From positions 1 to 64,000 of the forward strand of contig NZ_JAVHJU010000023.1 of assembly GCF_031082405.1 (NCBI RefSeq): a DNA stretch of 64,000 nucleotides. Reading direction: 5' to 3'. Numbering within the stretch: position 1 is the first letter of the stretch; every line of letters begins with the position of its first letter. Position numbers and translations under genes: made by a program. This DNA is from Amycolatopsis sp. A133. Its GTDB lineage: Bacteria; Actinomycetota; Actinomycetes; Mycobacteriales; Pseudonocardiaceae. The notes under the pieces were generated by a model that worked only from the letters and a program-made list of their open reading frames with translations, searched no databases and was not told the DNA's origin. Below are positions 17,077-25,672 of this stretch, in pieces.

Positions 17077-17271
17077 ATGCTCGGCAAGATCACGTTCTGG
17101 TGGCTTCACATCCAGGCCAGGCTGAGCCAGTTCGCCGACGAGGGCGAGCGCGGCGACGAGAACATCACCAAGGCGTTCTACGCCGCACTCGGCATCACCG
17201 TCGCCACGCTGATCGGCGCCGGCATCACCGCCTTCGTCAACGGCAAACTCCCGCTGATCGGCGGCCACTGA
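17077..17271 (+). CDS. Flp-type pilin candidate
   Basis: A protein of 64 residues: a leader with EGERGDEN followed by a single hydrophobic helix (AFYAALGITVATLIGAGITA) and a short tail. Size and layout match Flp pilins, the main subunit of Tad pili. The probable cleavage site for the A24 peptidase is after the Gly of ERG, although the usual Glu at +5 is not present. AAAGGGAG lies before the ATG. It is the best candidate for the major pilin. Confidence 0.65.
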   Translation: MLGKITFWWLHIQARLSQFADEGERGDENITKAFYAALGITVATLIGAGITAFVNGKLPLIGGH

Positions 17272-17639
17272 TGCTGGCGGGTGAGCGCGGCGACGACAAC
17301 GTCGCGGCCATCATCTTCAGTGCCATCCTGCTGGTCGCTTGGGCGATCCTGCAGGTCGCGGTCGTACTGCTCGGCCGCAGCGTCGCGCTCGAAGCCGCCC
17401 GCGACGGCGTCCACGCGGCGCGGCTCCCACCGGTGGACACCGCGGCCGCTGCCTCGGCAGCGGCCGGCTATGTCACCCGAGCCACGGGCTCATGGCTGAA
17501 CGAGGTCGCCGCGCACGCCGAGACCGACGGACGCAACGTGTCGGTGACGGTCACCGGGGAAGCTGTGTCGCTGGTGCCGTTCGCGCAGTTTCCGATCAGC
17601 CAGACCTCGTCCGGCCCGATCGAGGAGCTGCGGCCGTGA
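17271..17639 (+). CDS. TadE-like pseudopilin
   Basis: A protein of 122 residues. N-terminus MLAGERGDDNVAAIIFSAIL leads into one membrane helix; the rest (RSVALEAARDGVHAARLPP ... VSVTVTGEAVSLVPF) is a TadE/TadG-like outer part. The ERG-D motif precedes the helix as in the neighbouring genes. Start overlaps the pilin stop by one base (TGATG). A minor pilin role is inferred. Confidence 0.65.
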   Translation: MLAGERGDDNVAAIIFSAILLVAWAILQVAVVLLGRSVALEAARDGVHAARLPPVDTAAAASAAAGYVTRATGSWLNEVAAHAETDGRNVSVTVTGEAVSLVPFAQFPISQTSSGPIEELRP

Positions 17640-18052
17640 AGCCGTCTGAGCGGGGCGACATCACCATCGAGGCGGTGGTCGGAATTGTCGCACTCTTCCT
17701 GATCTTCCAACTCGGCCTGGTCGGTCTTCGCGTGCTTGTCGCCGACGCGGCCATCGACGATGCAGCCCGCGCAGCAAGTCGGGCAGCATCGATCGCTCAC
17801 GACGGCCGGGCCGCAGCGATCACGGCGGACCGGCGCGCCCGCGCGGTGTTAGCCGAGCAGAAGTTGACGTGCAGGAGCCTGAACGTGAACGTGGACGCCC
17901 GCGACTTCGCCAAGTCACTCGGCGAGACCGGATACGTCATCGCCACCGTGACCTGCGTCGTGCCTCTCGTCGACCTCGTTCCGGGGATCGGCTCGAAGAC
18001 ACTCCGCTCGGAGTTCCGCTCTCCGATCGATCGGTACGGGGCCCGATCATGA
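17636..18052 (+). CDS. TadE-like pseudopilin
   Basis: A protein of 138 residues. SERGDITIEAVVGIVALFLI shows the classic prepilin form: cleavage after Gly, Glu at +5, then a hydrophobic helix. The outer part has two cysteines (LTCRSLNVN and VTCVVPLV) that could form a disulfide. GTG start at 17636 overlaps the upstream stop; the stop overlaps the next gene (ATGA). Probable minor pilin. Confidence 0.7.
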   Translation: MKPSERGDITIEAVVGIVALFLIFQLGLVGLRVLVADAAIDDAARAASRAASIAHDGRAAAITADRRARAVLAEQKLTCRSLNVNVDARDFAKSLGETGYVIATVTCVVPLVDLVPGIGSKTLRSEFRSPIDRYGARS

Positions 18053-18453
18053 GGTCGCTGCGCGGAGAACGCGGCTCGGCGTCCGTCTTGATCCTCGGCT
18101 TGAGCATCGCGGTGCTGGTCGGTGTCGGGTTCGCCGTCGACGGCACGCGCAAAGGCCAGGCATACTCCCAAGCCACCTCGATTGCCGAGGAAGCAGCGCG
18201 CGCCGGCGGCCAGGCACTGCGCGCCCACGCGTTGGCCGAGGGGACCGATACCGACGTCGATCCCCAGCTGGCCGTGGTCGAAGCTCAGCGCTACCTCACC
18301 GCGTTCGGTGCCGGCGGAACCGCGCGGTGGGACGGCCGACGCCTGATCGTCGAGACGACGATCACCAGGTCCACCGTCTTCCTTGGCTCGATCCGTATCC
18401 CCTCCTTCACCGTCCATGGCGTCGGAGCGGCCGTCGTGGTCTCGGCGGGGTAG
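18049..18453 (+). CDS. TadG-like pilus-associated membrane protein
   Basis: A protein of 134 residues. MRSLRGERGSASVLILGLSI has the ERG-S motif before a membrane helix, then VDGTRKGQAYSQATSIAEEA as in the TadG/Flp-associated group. Fourth in a row of proteins with this motif. It ends one base before the ribosome site AGGAGG of the LysM gene. Confidence 0.65.
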   Translation: MRSLRGERGSASVLILGLSIAVLVGVGFAVDGTRKGQAYSQATSIAEEAARAGGQALRAHALAEGTDTDVDPQLAVVEAQRYLTAFGAGGTARWDGRRLIVETTITRSTVFLGSIRIPSFTVHGVGAAVVVSAG

Positions 18454-18463
18454 GAGGAGTGCG

Positions 18464-21172
18464 ATGCGAACGACTGCGAGGCTGTTCGCCGGCGTCGCCG
18501 CGCTGGTTGCGATCGTCGCGGTGCCGCCGATGGCGTTGTGGCACTTCCGGTCCGCTTACCTGCCTGACCGCATGCCGTCGGCGTCCGAGGTCGCCACATG
18601 GCTGACGAGCGAAGACACCGGCCAGCTCTTCCTGCTGCTGTTGGTCGGCGCGGGCTTCGTCGCCTGGCTCCAGCTGGTGGTCGCGATCGCGCTGGAAGTG
18701 GTTGCTCGGCTCCGCGGCGCCACCGTGCCCCAGTTGCCTGGCTTCGCATGGGCACAGCGCACGGCTGCGGCTCTGTTGCTCGTCGTACTGACGGGCACAG
18801 CGGCCGAAGCTACGGAGTTAGCTGGCGACGAAGCTTCGCCCACGCACGTGGTCGTCCCCGGCGACAGCCTGACGAAGATCGCCGCCGGCGAACTCGGCAG
18901 CGCCGCCCGCTACCAGGAGATCTACGACCTCAACCGCGGCGTCCGCCAGCCTGACGGCCACTCCCTCCAGAACCCCGGCCTGCTTCGGCCCGGTTGGGTC
19001 CTGCGCTTGCCGCATGACTCCGACTGCGAAGAAGTCGTCGTGCGGCCTGGTCAGACGCTGACCCAGATTGCCCGCGAACAACTCGGCGACGCTGGACGGT
19101 ACCGCGAGATCTTCGACCTCAACCGCGGACGACTCGAGCCCGCTGGGCACCTGCTCGACGACCCCGACACGATCCATCCCGGCGATGTCCTGCGCATACC
19201 CCGCTCACCGAAGCCAGCCGCCGGAGGTGGCGGGGCTCCAGCAGCCGCAGTGTTCGTCCGCGTCTCCGACTCCTGCCAGCCGGCTGAACCGTCTCCGCCT
19301 CCGCCTCCGCCTCAACCCGTCCAACCGCCGGAGCCGGCTGGCAGCGAAACCCCTGCCCCGATCAGCCAGCCCTCGAAGGCGCCGACGTCGGCCGCCGAGG
19401 CGGACGACGGATCGTCGGTCGTGCTGACGAGCGTCGGTGGTGTCCTCGCCGCCGGTCTGCTCACCCTGCTGGTGATCCGGCGACGCCGCGCACAGCGGCG
19501 CCGTCGTCCCGGACACCGCATCCACATCAAAGAGTCTCGCCCGTTTGAACACGCTCTCCGTGCGGCCGAGCATCCGGCCACTGTGGATGACCTGGCTCGG
19601 GCGCTGCAAACGCTTGCGGGACACGTCGGAGACGACTTGCCGAAGCTCCGAGCCGTGGAGATCGGGGCGGAGGGGATCAAGCTTCGGCTCGCCGGGAAGA
19701 GCAAGCCGATCGAGCCGTTCGTCAAGTCAGGGCAGACAGAATGGCGCCTGGACTCGATTGCGAATCTCGACGGCGTCGACGTCCCGCCGCCGTATCCGGC
19801 ATTGGTGTCCCTCGGGCACACCCAGAAGCGCGACCTCGTCCTGATTGACCTGCGAGAAGTGGGCGTCCTTACCCTCGGTGGCGACTGTGAGGCGATCGAG
19901 CCTGTCCTGCTCGCCATGGCTTGGGACCTCGCCGCGGCTCCATGGGCCGCTCGGACGCAGATCACGCTGGTCGGTGTGGGGAGAACCTCGGCCAAGGCCC
20001 ACCCGGATCGACTCCGGTTCACGTCGGGCTGGGAAGACGCCATCGAGTCGCTCGAGCCCGAACCAGACCGGCCTCAGGTGCTGCTGTCGGCCATCCCGCT
20101 GACCGGCGACGTCGTGCAACGCCTTCAGCCCCTTCGCCTGGACGCCGTCGTGGCAGCTCACGACGAAGAAGTCGTGCTGCCGGGTGCGTGGCACCTCGAC
20201 GTGACGAACAGGTTCACGCCGGTAGAGGTCTTGGGCGAGGACATCGAGCTGCAGAGGCTTTCACCGGCGCAGGTCGCCGAACTCGTATCAGCTCTCGCCG
20301 AGGCGGATGAGCCCAATCAGGTACTGCACTACGAATACCGGGGCGTCCCGCCGGAGGAAGAGGGTGCGCCAGAGCCGCGCCAGGCACGCGAGCCGCCAGC
20401 GCTGGTTGCGCCACACCCCACCGTGGCGGCATCGCCGTCTCTCCAGCTGCTGGGTCCGGTCCGGCTGAGCGGGGCCGACCCGCGAGCCGTGGAGGGCAAG
20501 AAGCTCAACCGCCTGACCGAGCTGGCCGCGTTCCTTGCCCTGCACCCCGGCGTGACAGCCGACGAAATCTCCCACCAGCTCGGCATGGACACCCAACCGT
20601 GGTCCGCGGCGACCCGGCAGGGCTACATCTCGCGCCTCCGCACGTGGCTCGGCCGAGACGAGAAGGGCGAGCCGTACGTGCCGAACGTCGACGCCCGTCA
20701 CGGCGGCTACCGGATGTCGGACTCGTTCACCTCCGACTGGCGCATCTTCCGAGACTTGGCTCGCTGTGGTCTCGCCGACCGAGACAGCGGGGTCTCGGAC
20801 CTGCAGCAGGCTCTCGACCTGGTTCGGGGGACCCCGTTCGGCAACGTCCCGGCCGGCAGGTACGCGTGGAGCTCGTGGCACCAGCGGGAGATGATCGATG
20901 CGATCGTGGACGTCGCCCACACGCTGGCTGACGCCTACCAGAAGGCCGGTGACCTCCCCGCGGCACGCCGGGCAGCCATGCGCGGCCTGCTCGCCGAGCC
21001 GGTGAGCGAGATCCTGTACCGAGACTTGCTCCGCATCGAGTACCGCGCGGGCAACCTCGCAGCCGTTCGTCAGACGGCCGACAAGCTTGCCGCCCTCGCG
21101 GCCTCACTTGACCTGGAGCTCGATGAGGAAACGAGCGCTCTGGTGAGCACGCTACTGGCCAATCGGTCGTAG
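18464..21172 (+). CDS. Membrane protein with two LysM domains and a C-terminal SARP/BTAD region
   Basis: A protein of 902 residues. Order: membrane helices near 7-25, 54-80 and 98-112; LysM-1 about 127-178 (THVVVPGDSLTKIAAGELG); LysM-2 about 184-238 (EEVVVRPGQTLTQIAREQLG); Pro-rich spacer; membrane helix about 318-340 ending in RRRR; a 300-residue middle part; then a winged-helix of the SARP type from about 658 (LQLLGPVRLSG ... LTELAAFLALHPG) and a BTAD domain to the C-terminus (DLQQALDLVRGTPFG). LysM binds peptidoglycan; SARP proteins bind DNA. The arrangement suggests a wall-anchored sensor or scaffold for the pilus with a cytoplasmic effector. AGGAGG is six bases before ATG 18464. Confidence 0.85.
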   Translation: MRTTARLFAGVAALVAIVAVPPMALWHFRSAYLPDRMPSASEVATWLTSEDTGQLFLLLLVGAGFVAWLQLVVAIALEVVARLRGATVPQLPGFAWAQRTAAALLLVVLTGTAAEATELAGDEASPTHVVVPGDSLTKIAAGELGSAARYQEIYDLNRGVRQPDGHSLQNPGLLRPGWVLRLPHDSDCEEVVVRPGQTLTQIAREQLGDAGRYREIFDLNRGRLEPAGHLLDDPDTIHPGDVLRIPRSPKPAAGGGGAPAAAVFVRVSDSCQPAEPSPPPPPPQPVQPPEPAGSETPAPISQPSKAPTSAAEADDGSSVVLTSVGGVLAAGLLTLLVIRRRRAQRRRRPGHRIHIKESRPFEHALRAAEHPATVDDLARALQTLAGHVGDDLPKLRAVEIGAEGIKLRLAGKSKPIEPFVKSGQTEWRLDSIANLDGVDVPPPYPALVSLGHTQKRDLVLIDLREVGVLTLGGDCEAIEPVLLAMAWDLAAAPWAARTQITLVGVGRTSAKAHPDRLRFTSGWEDAIESLEPEPDRPQVLLSAIPLTGDVVQRLQPLRLDAVVAAHDEEVVLPGAWHLDVTNRFTPVEVLGEDIELQRLSPAQVAELVSALAEADEPNQVLHYEYRGVPPEEEGAPEPRQAREPPALVAPHPTVAASPSLQLLGPVRLSGADPRAVEGKKLNRLTELAAFLALHPGVTADEISHQLGMDTQPWSAATRQGYISRLRTWLGRDEKGEPYVPNVDARHGGYRMSDSFTSDWRIFRDLARCGLADRDSGVSDLQQALDLVRGTPFGNVPAGRYAWSSWHQREMIDAIVDVAHTLADAYQKAGDLPAARRAAMRGLLAEPVSEILYRDLLRIEYRAGNLAAVRQTADKLAALAASLDLELDEETSALVSTLLANRS

Positions 21173-21580
21173 CGATCAAGCTGGCCTGCCGCAATATTGA
21201 ATTGTCGATCACGTCTTTCCGCATGTCTCGTTCGAGAGTTATCCCTGACGTGGGTTGCGAGACCTGTGAATCGGAGTCATGCCGGTCTCGACCCTGGTCT
21301 CGCGAACGGTCTCGGTGGTCGAAGTGGCAGTCTCGGCAGAGGAATCGGGGCGCAGTCGCGTCCCGATGGGGGAGTTGGCATCGCGCCAGAGCGGTCCCCC
21401 ATGGTGTTACGATCAGGAGCATTCCCGCGGTGAGAAATGTTATTTCTCTGGCCGCATCGAGCTTGTCGGTGGAGCAAGCGCAGAAGGATTGCGCGCCCGG
21501 CTTGCTCGCGCATCGGCAGATCTTCTTCGTTGGGCTGCCGACGCGTCGTCCGCTGAACCCGCCAAGGATGCCTGATCGCC
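21173..21580. other. Gap before the recombinase, possible small gene
   Basis: The 408 bases contain no recognised gene. A rightward frame from ATG 21279 to 21575 (98 codons) ends five bases before the recombinase start and reads PPWCYDQEHSRGEKCYFSGR then GLRARLARASADLLRWAADA in its second half, which looks protein-like; ATG 21366 would give 69 residues. Position before a recombinase would suit a small recombination-directionality factor, but there is no homology evidence and no clear ribosome site. Confidence 0.35.
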
Positions 21581-23644
21581 ATGAATTCACCCGAGCGTGT
21601 GATCGTCAACCCTCCCGCCCCCGGACTGCCCGGTTTCGGCCAGCGTGGCCTTCACGCCGGTGTCTCGGGGCCATCGGGACTGTCCGACCACGCCGTCTCG
21701 CCCTTGGGCATGCCACTGGCCCTGCTGCGCGACGAGGTCCGCGTCGCCTTCCTGGGGCGAACCTCCACAGAGGACCAGCAGGACCCCCGCCAGTCAATCC
21801 TGCGCCAGCTGGGGAACAGCAAGACAGCCTTGCCCGAATCCTGGGTCATCGTCGCGCACTTCTACGACGTCGAATCCGGACGGATGGAACTGGACCGGCG
21901 TGGCCGTGGGGACCACTACGACCGCTTCGACATCCCCATCGCCCGCGACGGAGGCATCGCAGACCTCCTGCGGGAAGCTGCGAGACCGAACCGCAGGTTC
22001 GACGTCGTCATTTGCGAGAACATCGCGCGTGTCGCCCGCCGCGCCTTCGAGGGACTCTCGGTTGAACGAGACCTCGAGCGGTGCGAGGTCTCGCTGTTCG
22101 CCGCGAACGAGACCATCAGCGTCTCGGGCAGCCGAGCCCAGCGGATCCTGCAGCGCCGGATCAACCAGTCCGTCGCCGAGTACGAGGTCCTGAACACCCT
22201 CGAACAGTCCTGGGGAGGTACCTGCACTCACGTCCGCGAGGGCTGGAACATCGGCAAGCCCTGTTACGGCTACAAGGCCAAGGTCTTCCGGCATCCCAAT
22301 CCGGCGAAAGCGGCAAAGGGATTCACCAAATCCCGCCTCGAGCCGGATGGCCCTTGCGGTGAGACGGTCACGCAGATCGCTGCCTGGGCCTACTACGACC
22401 ACCTGGGCACCGACGCCATCGCGGACCTGCTAAACCAAGACCTCGTCAAGCATCCGCCACCATGCCCGCCGGACAGCCGCCGAGCCCGGGGCTGCTGGAG
22501 CAGGTCGAGCGTCAACGACATCCTCCGGAACCCCAAGTACACCGGCTACCAGGTCTACAACCGCCGGGCCACCCGGTCCCGCAAGGGCAAGCACAACGAC
22601 CCGGTCAAGTGGGTCTGGTCGCCCGAGCCCGCCCACGAACCGCTGATCCCGAAGTGGATGTACGACGAGCTCATCGCACGCCGCAGGAGCAAGGAGCGCT
22701 CCAGAGCGAGCAACGAGCCGAACTCACATCCGCAGACGAAGCGGACCTACCTGTTCCGCGGCGTGATCTACTGCCCGTGCGGCCGCCGCATGGTGGGGGA
22801 GATCCGCCACGGCCGGCCCTACTACCTGTGCCGACCGAGCAACAACAACCGCGGACGGCCCGATAACTACCGGGGCCATCCGAAGACCCTCTACCTGCGC
22901 GAAGATGCACTCCTCGAAGCCGTCACCGCGTTCTTCGCCGACCGCGTCTTCGGCCAGGAACGCCGAGCGATCCTCGACGCTCAGCTGGCCGGCATGGACA
23001 CCGGCGAAGCCGACGAACGCGAGGCGCAACGCGCGCAGCTGCAGAACGCACTGGACGGCCTCGCCAAGAAGCAGGAGTCGGTCCTCGAGCAAGCGATGAA
23101 CGGAGACCCCGATGACGCCTTCACCAAGGCGCTCAGAGGGCGGTACAACGACCTCGAGACCCAACGCGCCGCTCTAGCCGCCAAGCTTGACGCCGTCGAC
23201 GAGTCGGTCGGAGCCGAGCCGGACAAGCCGAGTGCCGAGGCTCTGTCGATCCTCGACGCGCTGCCATACCTGGCGGTGAACCTGGCAAAGGCACCCGAGG
23301 ACCTCTTAAGGACCCTCTTCGAGGTGGTTCAGCTCAGCGTCCAGGTCCACGACAAGGGCGAGCATGCGACAATGACGATCACCCTGCCCGCCGACCAGGT
23401 CAGCGAGGTCGCGGGCACAGCAGAGAGGATAGGCGACCAGATGAACCCGCAAGGGACGCCCAAGGGGCGTGCCGGTGGGGTTCTGGATCGTGCCCCCGGT
23501 GAGATTCGAACTCACACTGGACGGGTTTTGAATCCGTTGCCTCTGCCAGTTGGGCTACGGGGGCGTGACGTCGTGACTCTACGGGATCACCGCCCCCGGG
23601 GCGTGGGCGGGTCGGCTGGTGTTGTGCGGGCCACTACGTGGTGA
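21581..23644 (+). CDS. Large serine recombinase (integrase)
   Basis: A protein of 687 residues. Resolvase domain about 50-195 with catalytic Ser62 in LGRTSTEDQQDPRQS; recombinase domain about 225-345 (CYGYKAKVFRHPNPAKAAKG ... VNDILRNPKYTGYQVYNRRA); zinc ribbon about 393-420 (IYCPCGRRMVGEIRHGRPYY followed by LC); coiled coil about 455-545. Large serine recombinases integrate and, with a partner, excise elements. From residue about 637 the frame passes antisense through the tRNA gene, giving a tail that includes PGEIRTHTGRVLNPLPLPVG. In the excised form the C-terminus would differ. The start is uncertain: ATG 21581 lacks a well placed ribosome site and ATG 21707 is an alternative. Confidence 0.9.
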   Translation: MNSPERVIVNPPAPGLPGFGQRGLHAGVSGPSGLSDHAVSPLGMPLALLRDEVRVAFLGRTSTEDQQDPRQSILRQLGNSKTALPESWVIVAHFYDVESGRMELDRRGRGDHYDRFDIPIARDGGIADLLREAARPNRRFDVVICENIARVARRAFEGLSVERDLERCEVSLFAANETISVSGSRAQRILQRRINQSVAEYEVLNTLEQSWGGTCTHVREGWNIGKPCYGYKAKVFRHPNPAKAAKGFTKSRLEPDGPCGETVTQIAAWAYYDHLGTDAIADLLNQDLVKHPPPCPPDSRRARGCWSRSSVNDILRNPKYTGYQVYNRRATRSRKGKHNDPVKWVWSPEPAHEPLIPKWMYDELIARRRSKERSRASNEPNSHPQTKRTYLFRGVIYCPCGRRMVGEIRHGRPYYLCRPSNNNRGRPDNYRGHPKTLYLREDALLEAVTAFFADRVFGQERRAILDAQLAGMDTGEADEREAQRAQLQNALDGLAKKQESVLEQAMNGDPDDAFTKALRGRYNDLETQRAALAAKLDAVDESVGAEPDKPSAEALSILDALPYLAVNLAKAPEDLLRTLFEVVQLSVQVHDKGEHATMTITLPADQVSEVAGTAERIGDQMNPQGTPKGRAGGVLDRAPGEIRTHTGRVLNPLPLPVGLRGRDVVTLRDHRPRGVGGSAGVVRATTW
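23491..23564 (-). tRNA. tRNA with CAA anticodon, short variable loop; likely integration site
   Basis: The 74-nt cloverleaf: acceptor GCCCCCG/CGGGGGC with discriminator A; D arm with G18G19; anticodon stem ACGGA/CCCGT with an A-C mismatch next to the loop; loop TTCAAAA giving anticodon CAA (leucine, UUG); variable region CCAGT of five bases; T arm GTGAG-TTCGAAT-CTCAC. CCA is not encoded. Leucine tRNAs normally have a long variable arm, so this is an atypical short-arm form. Its 3' end faces the recombinase. Confidence 0.8.
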
Positions 23645-23739
23645 ACGCCATCTCGGCAACTGGATCGTTCCCGGTAGGCTTCAGGTTCGCGGGAAGCCGC
23701 GAACCGACCACGCCCCGCCGAGTCTTCAGGAGGACCCCG

Positions 23740-24354
23740 GTGACCGATCAGGCTACCGAGGCCAACGGTGCCGCCACCGTGCCGCAGCGACGGGTGCTCG
23801 TCGCGGAGGATGAGGCGCTCATCCGGCTGGACCTCGTCGAAATGCTGCGTGAAGAGGGCTATGAAGTCGTCGGGGAGGCCGGGGATGGCGAGCAGGCCAT
23901 CGCGCTGGCCACCGATCTCAAGCCCGATCTCGTGATCCTCGACGTCAAGATGCCCAAACTGGACGGCATCGAGGCCGCTTCCAAGATCACCGGTGACCGG
24001 ATTGCGCCCGTTGTCATCCTCACCGCCTTCAGCCAGCGGGATCTCGTCGAACGCGCGCGGGATGCCGGGACCATGGCCTACCTCGTCAAGCCCTTCGCCA
24101 AGCGGGACCTCGTGCCCGCCATCGAGCTCGCCGTCAGCCGGTTCTCCGAGCTGCAGGCCCTCGAGGCCGAGGTGGCCGGGCTGACCGACCGGCTTGAGAC
24201 GCGGAAGGTCATCGACCGCGCCAAGGGTCTGCTCATGAGCCGTCAGGGGCTCACCGAGCCCGATGCCTTCCGGTGGATCCAGCGGACCGCCATGGACCGG
24301 CGGACCACCATGAAGGCCGTCGCCGAAGCCGTCGTCGAAAGCATCGGGAGCTAG
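23740..24354 (+). CDS. pdtaR: ANTAR response regulator, PdtaR-like
   Basis: A protein of 204 residues. Receiver domain about 18-135: acidic pocket AEDE, phosphoacceptor Asp68 in LVILDVKMPKLDG, and KPF switch lysine. ANTAR RNA-binding domain about 140-200 (LETRKVIDRAKGLLMSRQGL ... DRRTTMKAVAEAVV). PdtaR proteins bind dual-hairpin RNA and act as antiterminators under the PdtaS kinase. GTG start at 23740 follows CAGGAGGA. It is the first chromosomal gene beyond the tRNA. Confidence 0.9.
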   Translation: MTDQATEANGAATVPQRRVLVAEDEALIRLDLVEMLREEGYEVVGEAGDGEQAIALATDLKPDLVILDVKMPKLDGIEAASKITGDRIAPVVILTAFSQRDLVERARDAGTMAYLVKPFAKRDLVPAIELAVSRFSELQALEAEVAGLTDRLETRKVIDRAKGLLMSRQGLTEPDAFRWIQRTAMDRRTTMKAVAEAVVESIGS

Positions 24355-24388
24355 CCGGGAACGACGGCCGGCAGGCAGAATCACCCGG

Positions 24389-24913
24389 GTGAAACTCCTG
24401 CCGGCCGTCGTCGTCTTGGTGCTGGCCGCCGGCTGCCAAGCCGGACCGCCCAGCCCGCCCGCGCCCACCACCTACGAGCTGCCGCCGCGGCCGGTGCGGC
24501 CCGATGAGACCGCCCTCAAGCTGCCGCCTGTGAAGAACGGTGACACCGAGTTCACCCTGATCGGGCTGGCCGCCGGGCTGTCCAGCATCACCGGGAGCCA
24601 CACCGAGTTCCCCGCCAAGGGCCAGTTCGTGCGGCTGCGGCTCGTCGTGACCAACACCGGCACCTCGAGCGTCCTGTTCGACACCAAACGGCAGCTGCTC
24701 GTCGACGACCAGGGCGTCGCGCGCCCGCCGGAAGAGCAGGCCATGCTGATCAAGCGCCAGCCCGGCCAGTTCGACCTCGGGCACGGCGTGCGCGTCGAGT
24801 TCGACCTCTACTGGGACATCCCCAAGGACCGGACGCCGGCCGCGATCAGGGCCTTCGGCGGTCCCACCATCACCGACATGAAGAACCTCACCGGCACCGA
24901 CGTCAAGCTGTGA
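24389..24913 (+). CDS. Lipoprotein, DUF4352-like
   Basis: A protein of 174 residues with lipobox VLVLAAGC (Cys16). The mature part (GQFVRLRLVVTNTGTSSVLF ... RQLLVDDQGVARPP) is a beta-sandwich of the DUF4352/telobox kind found in Gram-positive lipoproteins. GTG start at 24389 lies seven bases after CAGAAT, so a leaderless transcript is possible. A strong terminator follows the stop. Confidence 0.75.
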   Translation: MKLLPAVVVLVLAAGCQAGPPSPPAPTTYELPPRPVRPDETALKLPPVKNGDTEFTLIGLAAGLSSITGSHTEFPAKGQFVRLRLVVTNTGTSSVLFDTKRQLLVDDQGVARPPEEQAMLIKRQPGQFDLGHGVRVEFDLYWDIPKDRTPAAIRAFGGPTITDMKNLTGTDVKL

Positions 24914-24915
24914 AA

Positions 24916-24945
24916 AAGGGGCCCGGCCGAAAGGCCGGGCCCCTT
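24916..24945. terminator. Bidirectional terminator between the lipoprotein gene and livF
   Basis: A 13-bp perfect stem (AAGGGGCCCGGCC with its complement) closed by a GAAA loop, starting three bases after the lipoprotein stop and ending 13 bases before the livF stop. A-run before and CTTCCTTC after make it usable in both directions. Confidence 0.85.
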
Positions 24946-24958
24946 CCTTCACCAGAAC

Positions 24959-25661
<703 letters not shown>

Positions 25662-25672
<11 letters not shown>

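Larger units (their letters stand above)
1..23491. mobile_element. Right portion of an integrated element with a Tad-type pilus locus
   Basis: The stretch from the left edge to the tRNA 3' end at 23491 is accessory in character: stacked XRE/DUF5753 regulators, an ImmA/IrrE protease, a pilus locus and, last, a large serine recombinase whose reading frame runs into the tRNA gene. Elements that use a tRNA gene normally sit against its 3' end, and here the 3' end of the minus-strand tRNA faces the recombinase. No second copy of the tRNA 3' end was noticed in the window, so the left boundary is probably outside it. No relaxase, TraB/FtsK-type translocase or replication gene is seen in the visible part. 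The boundary and the unity of the element are inferences. Confidence 0.6.
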
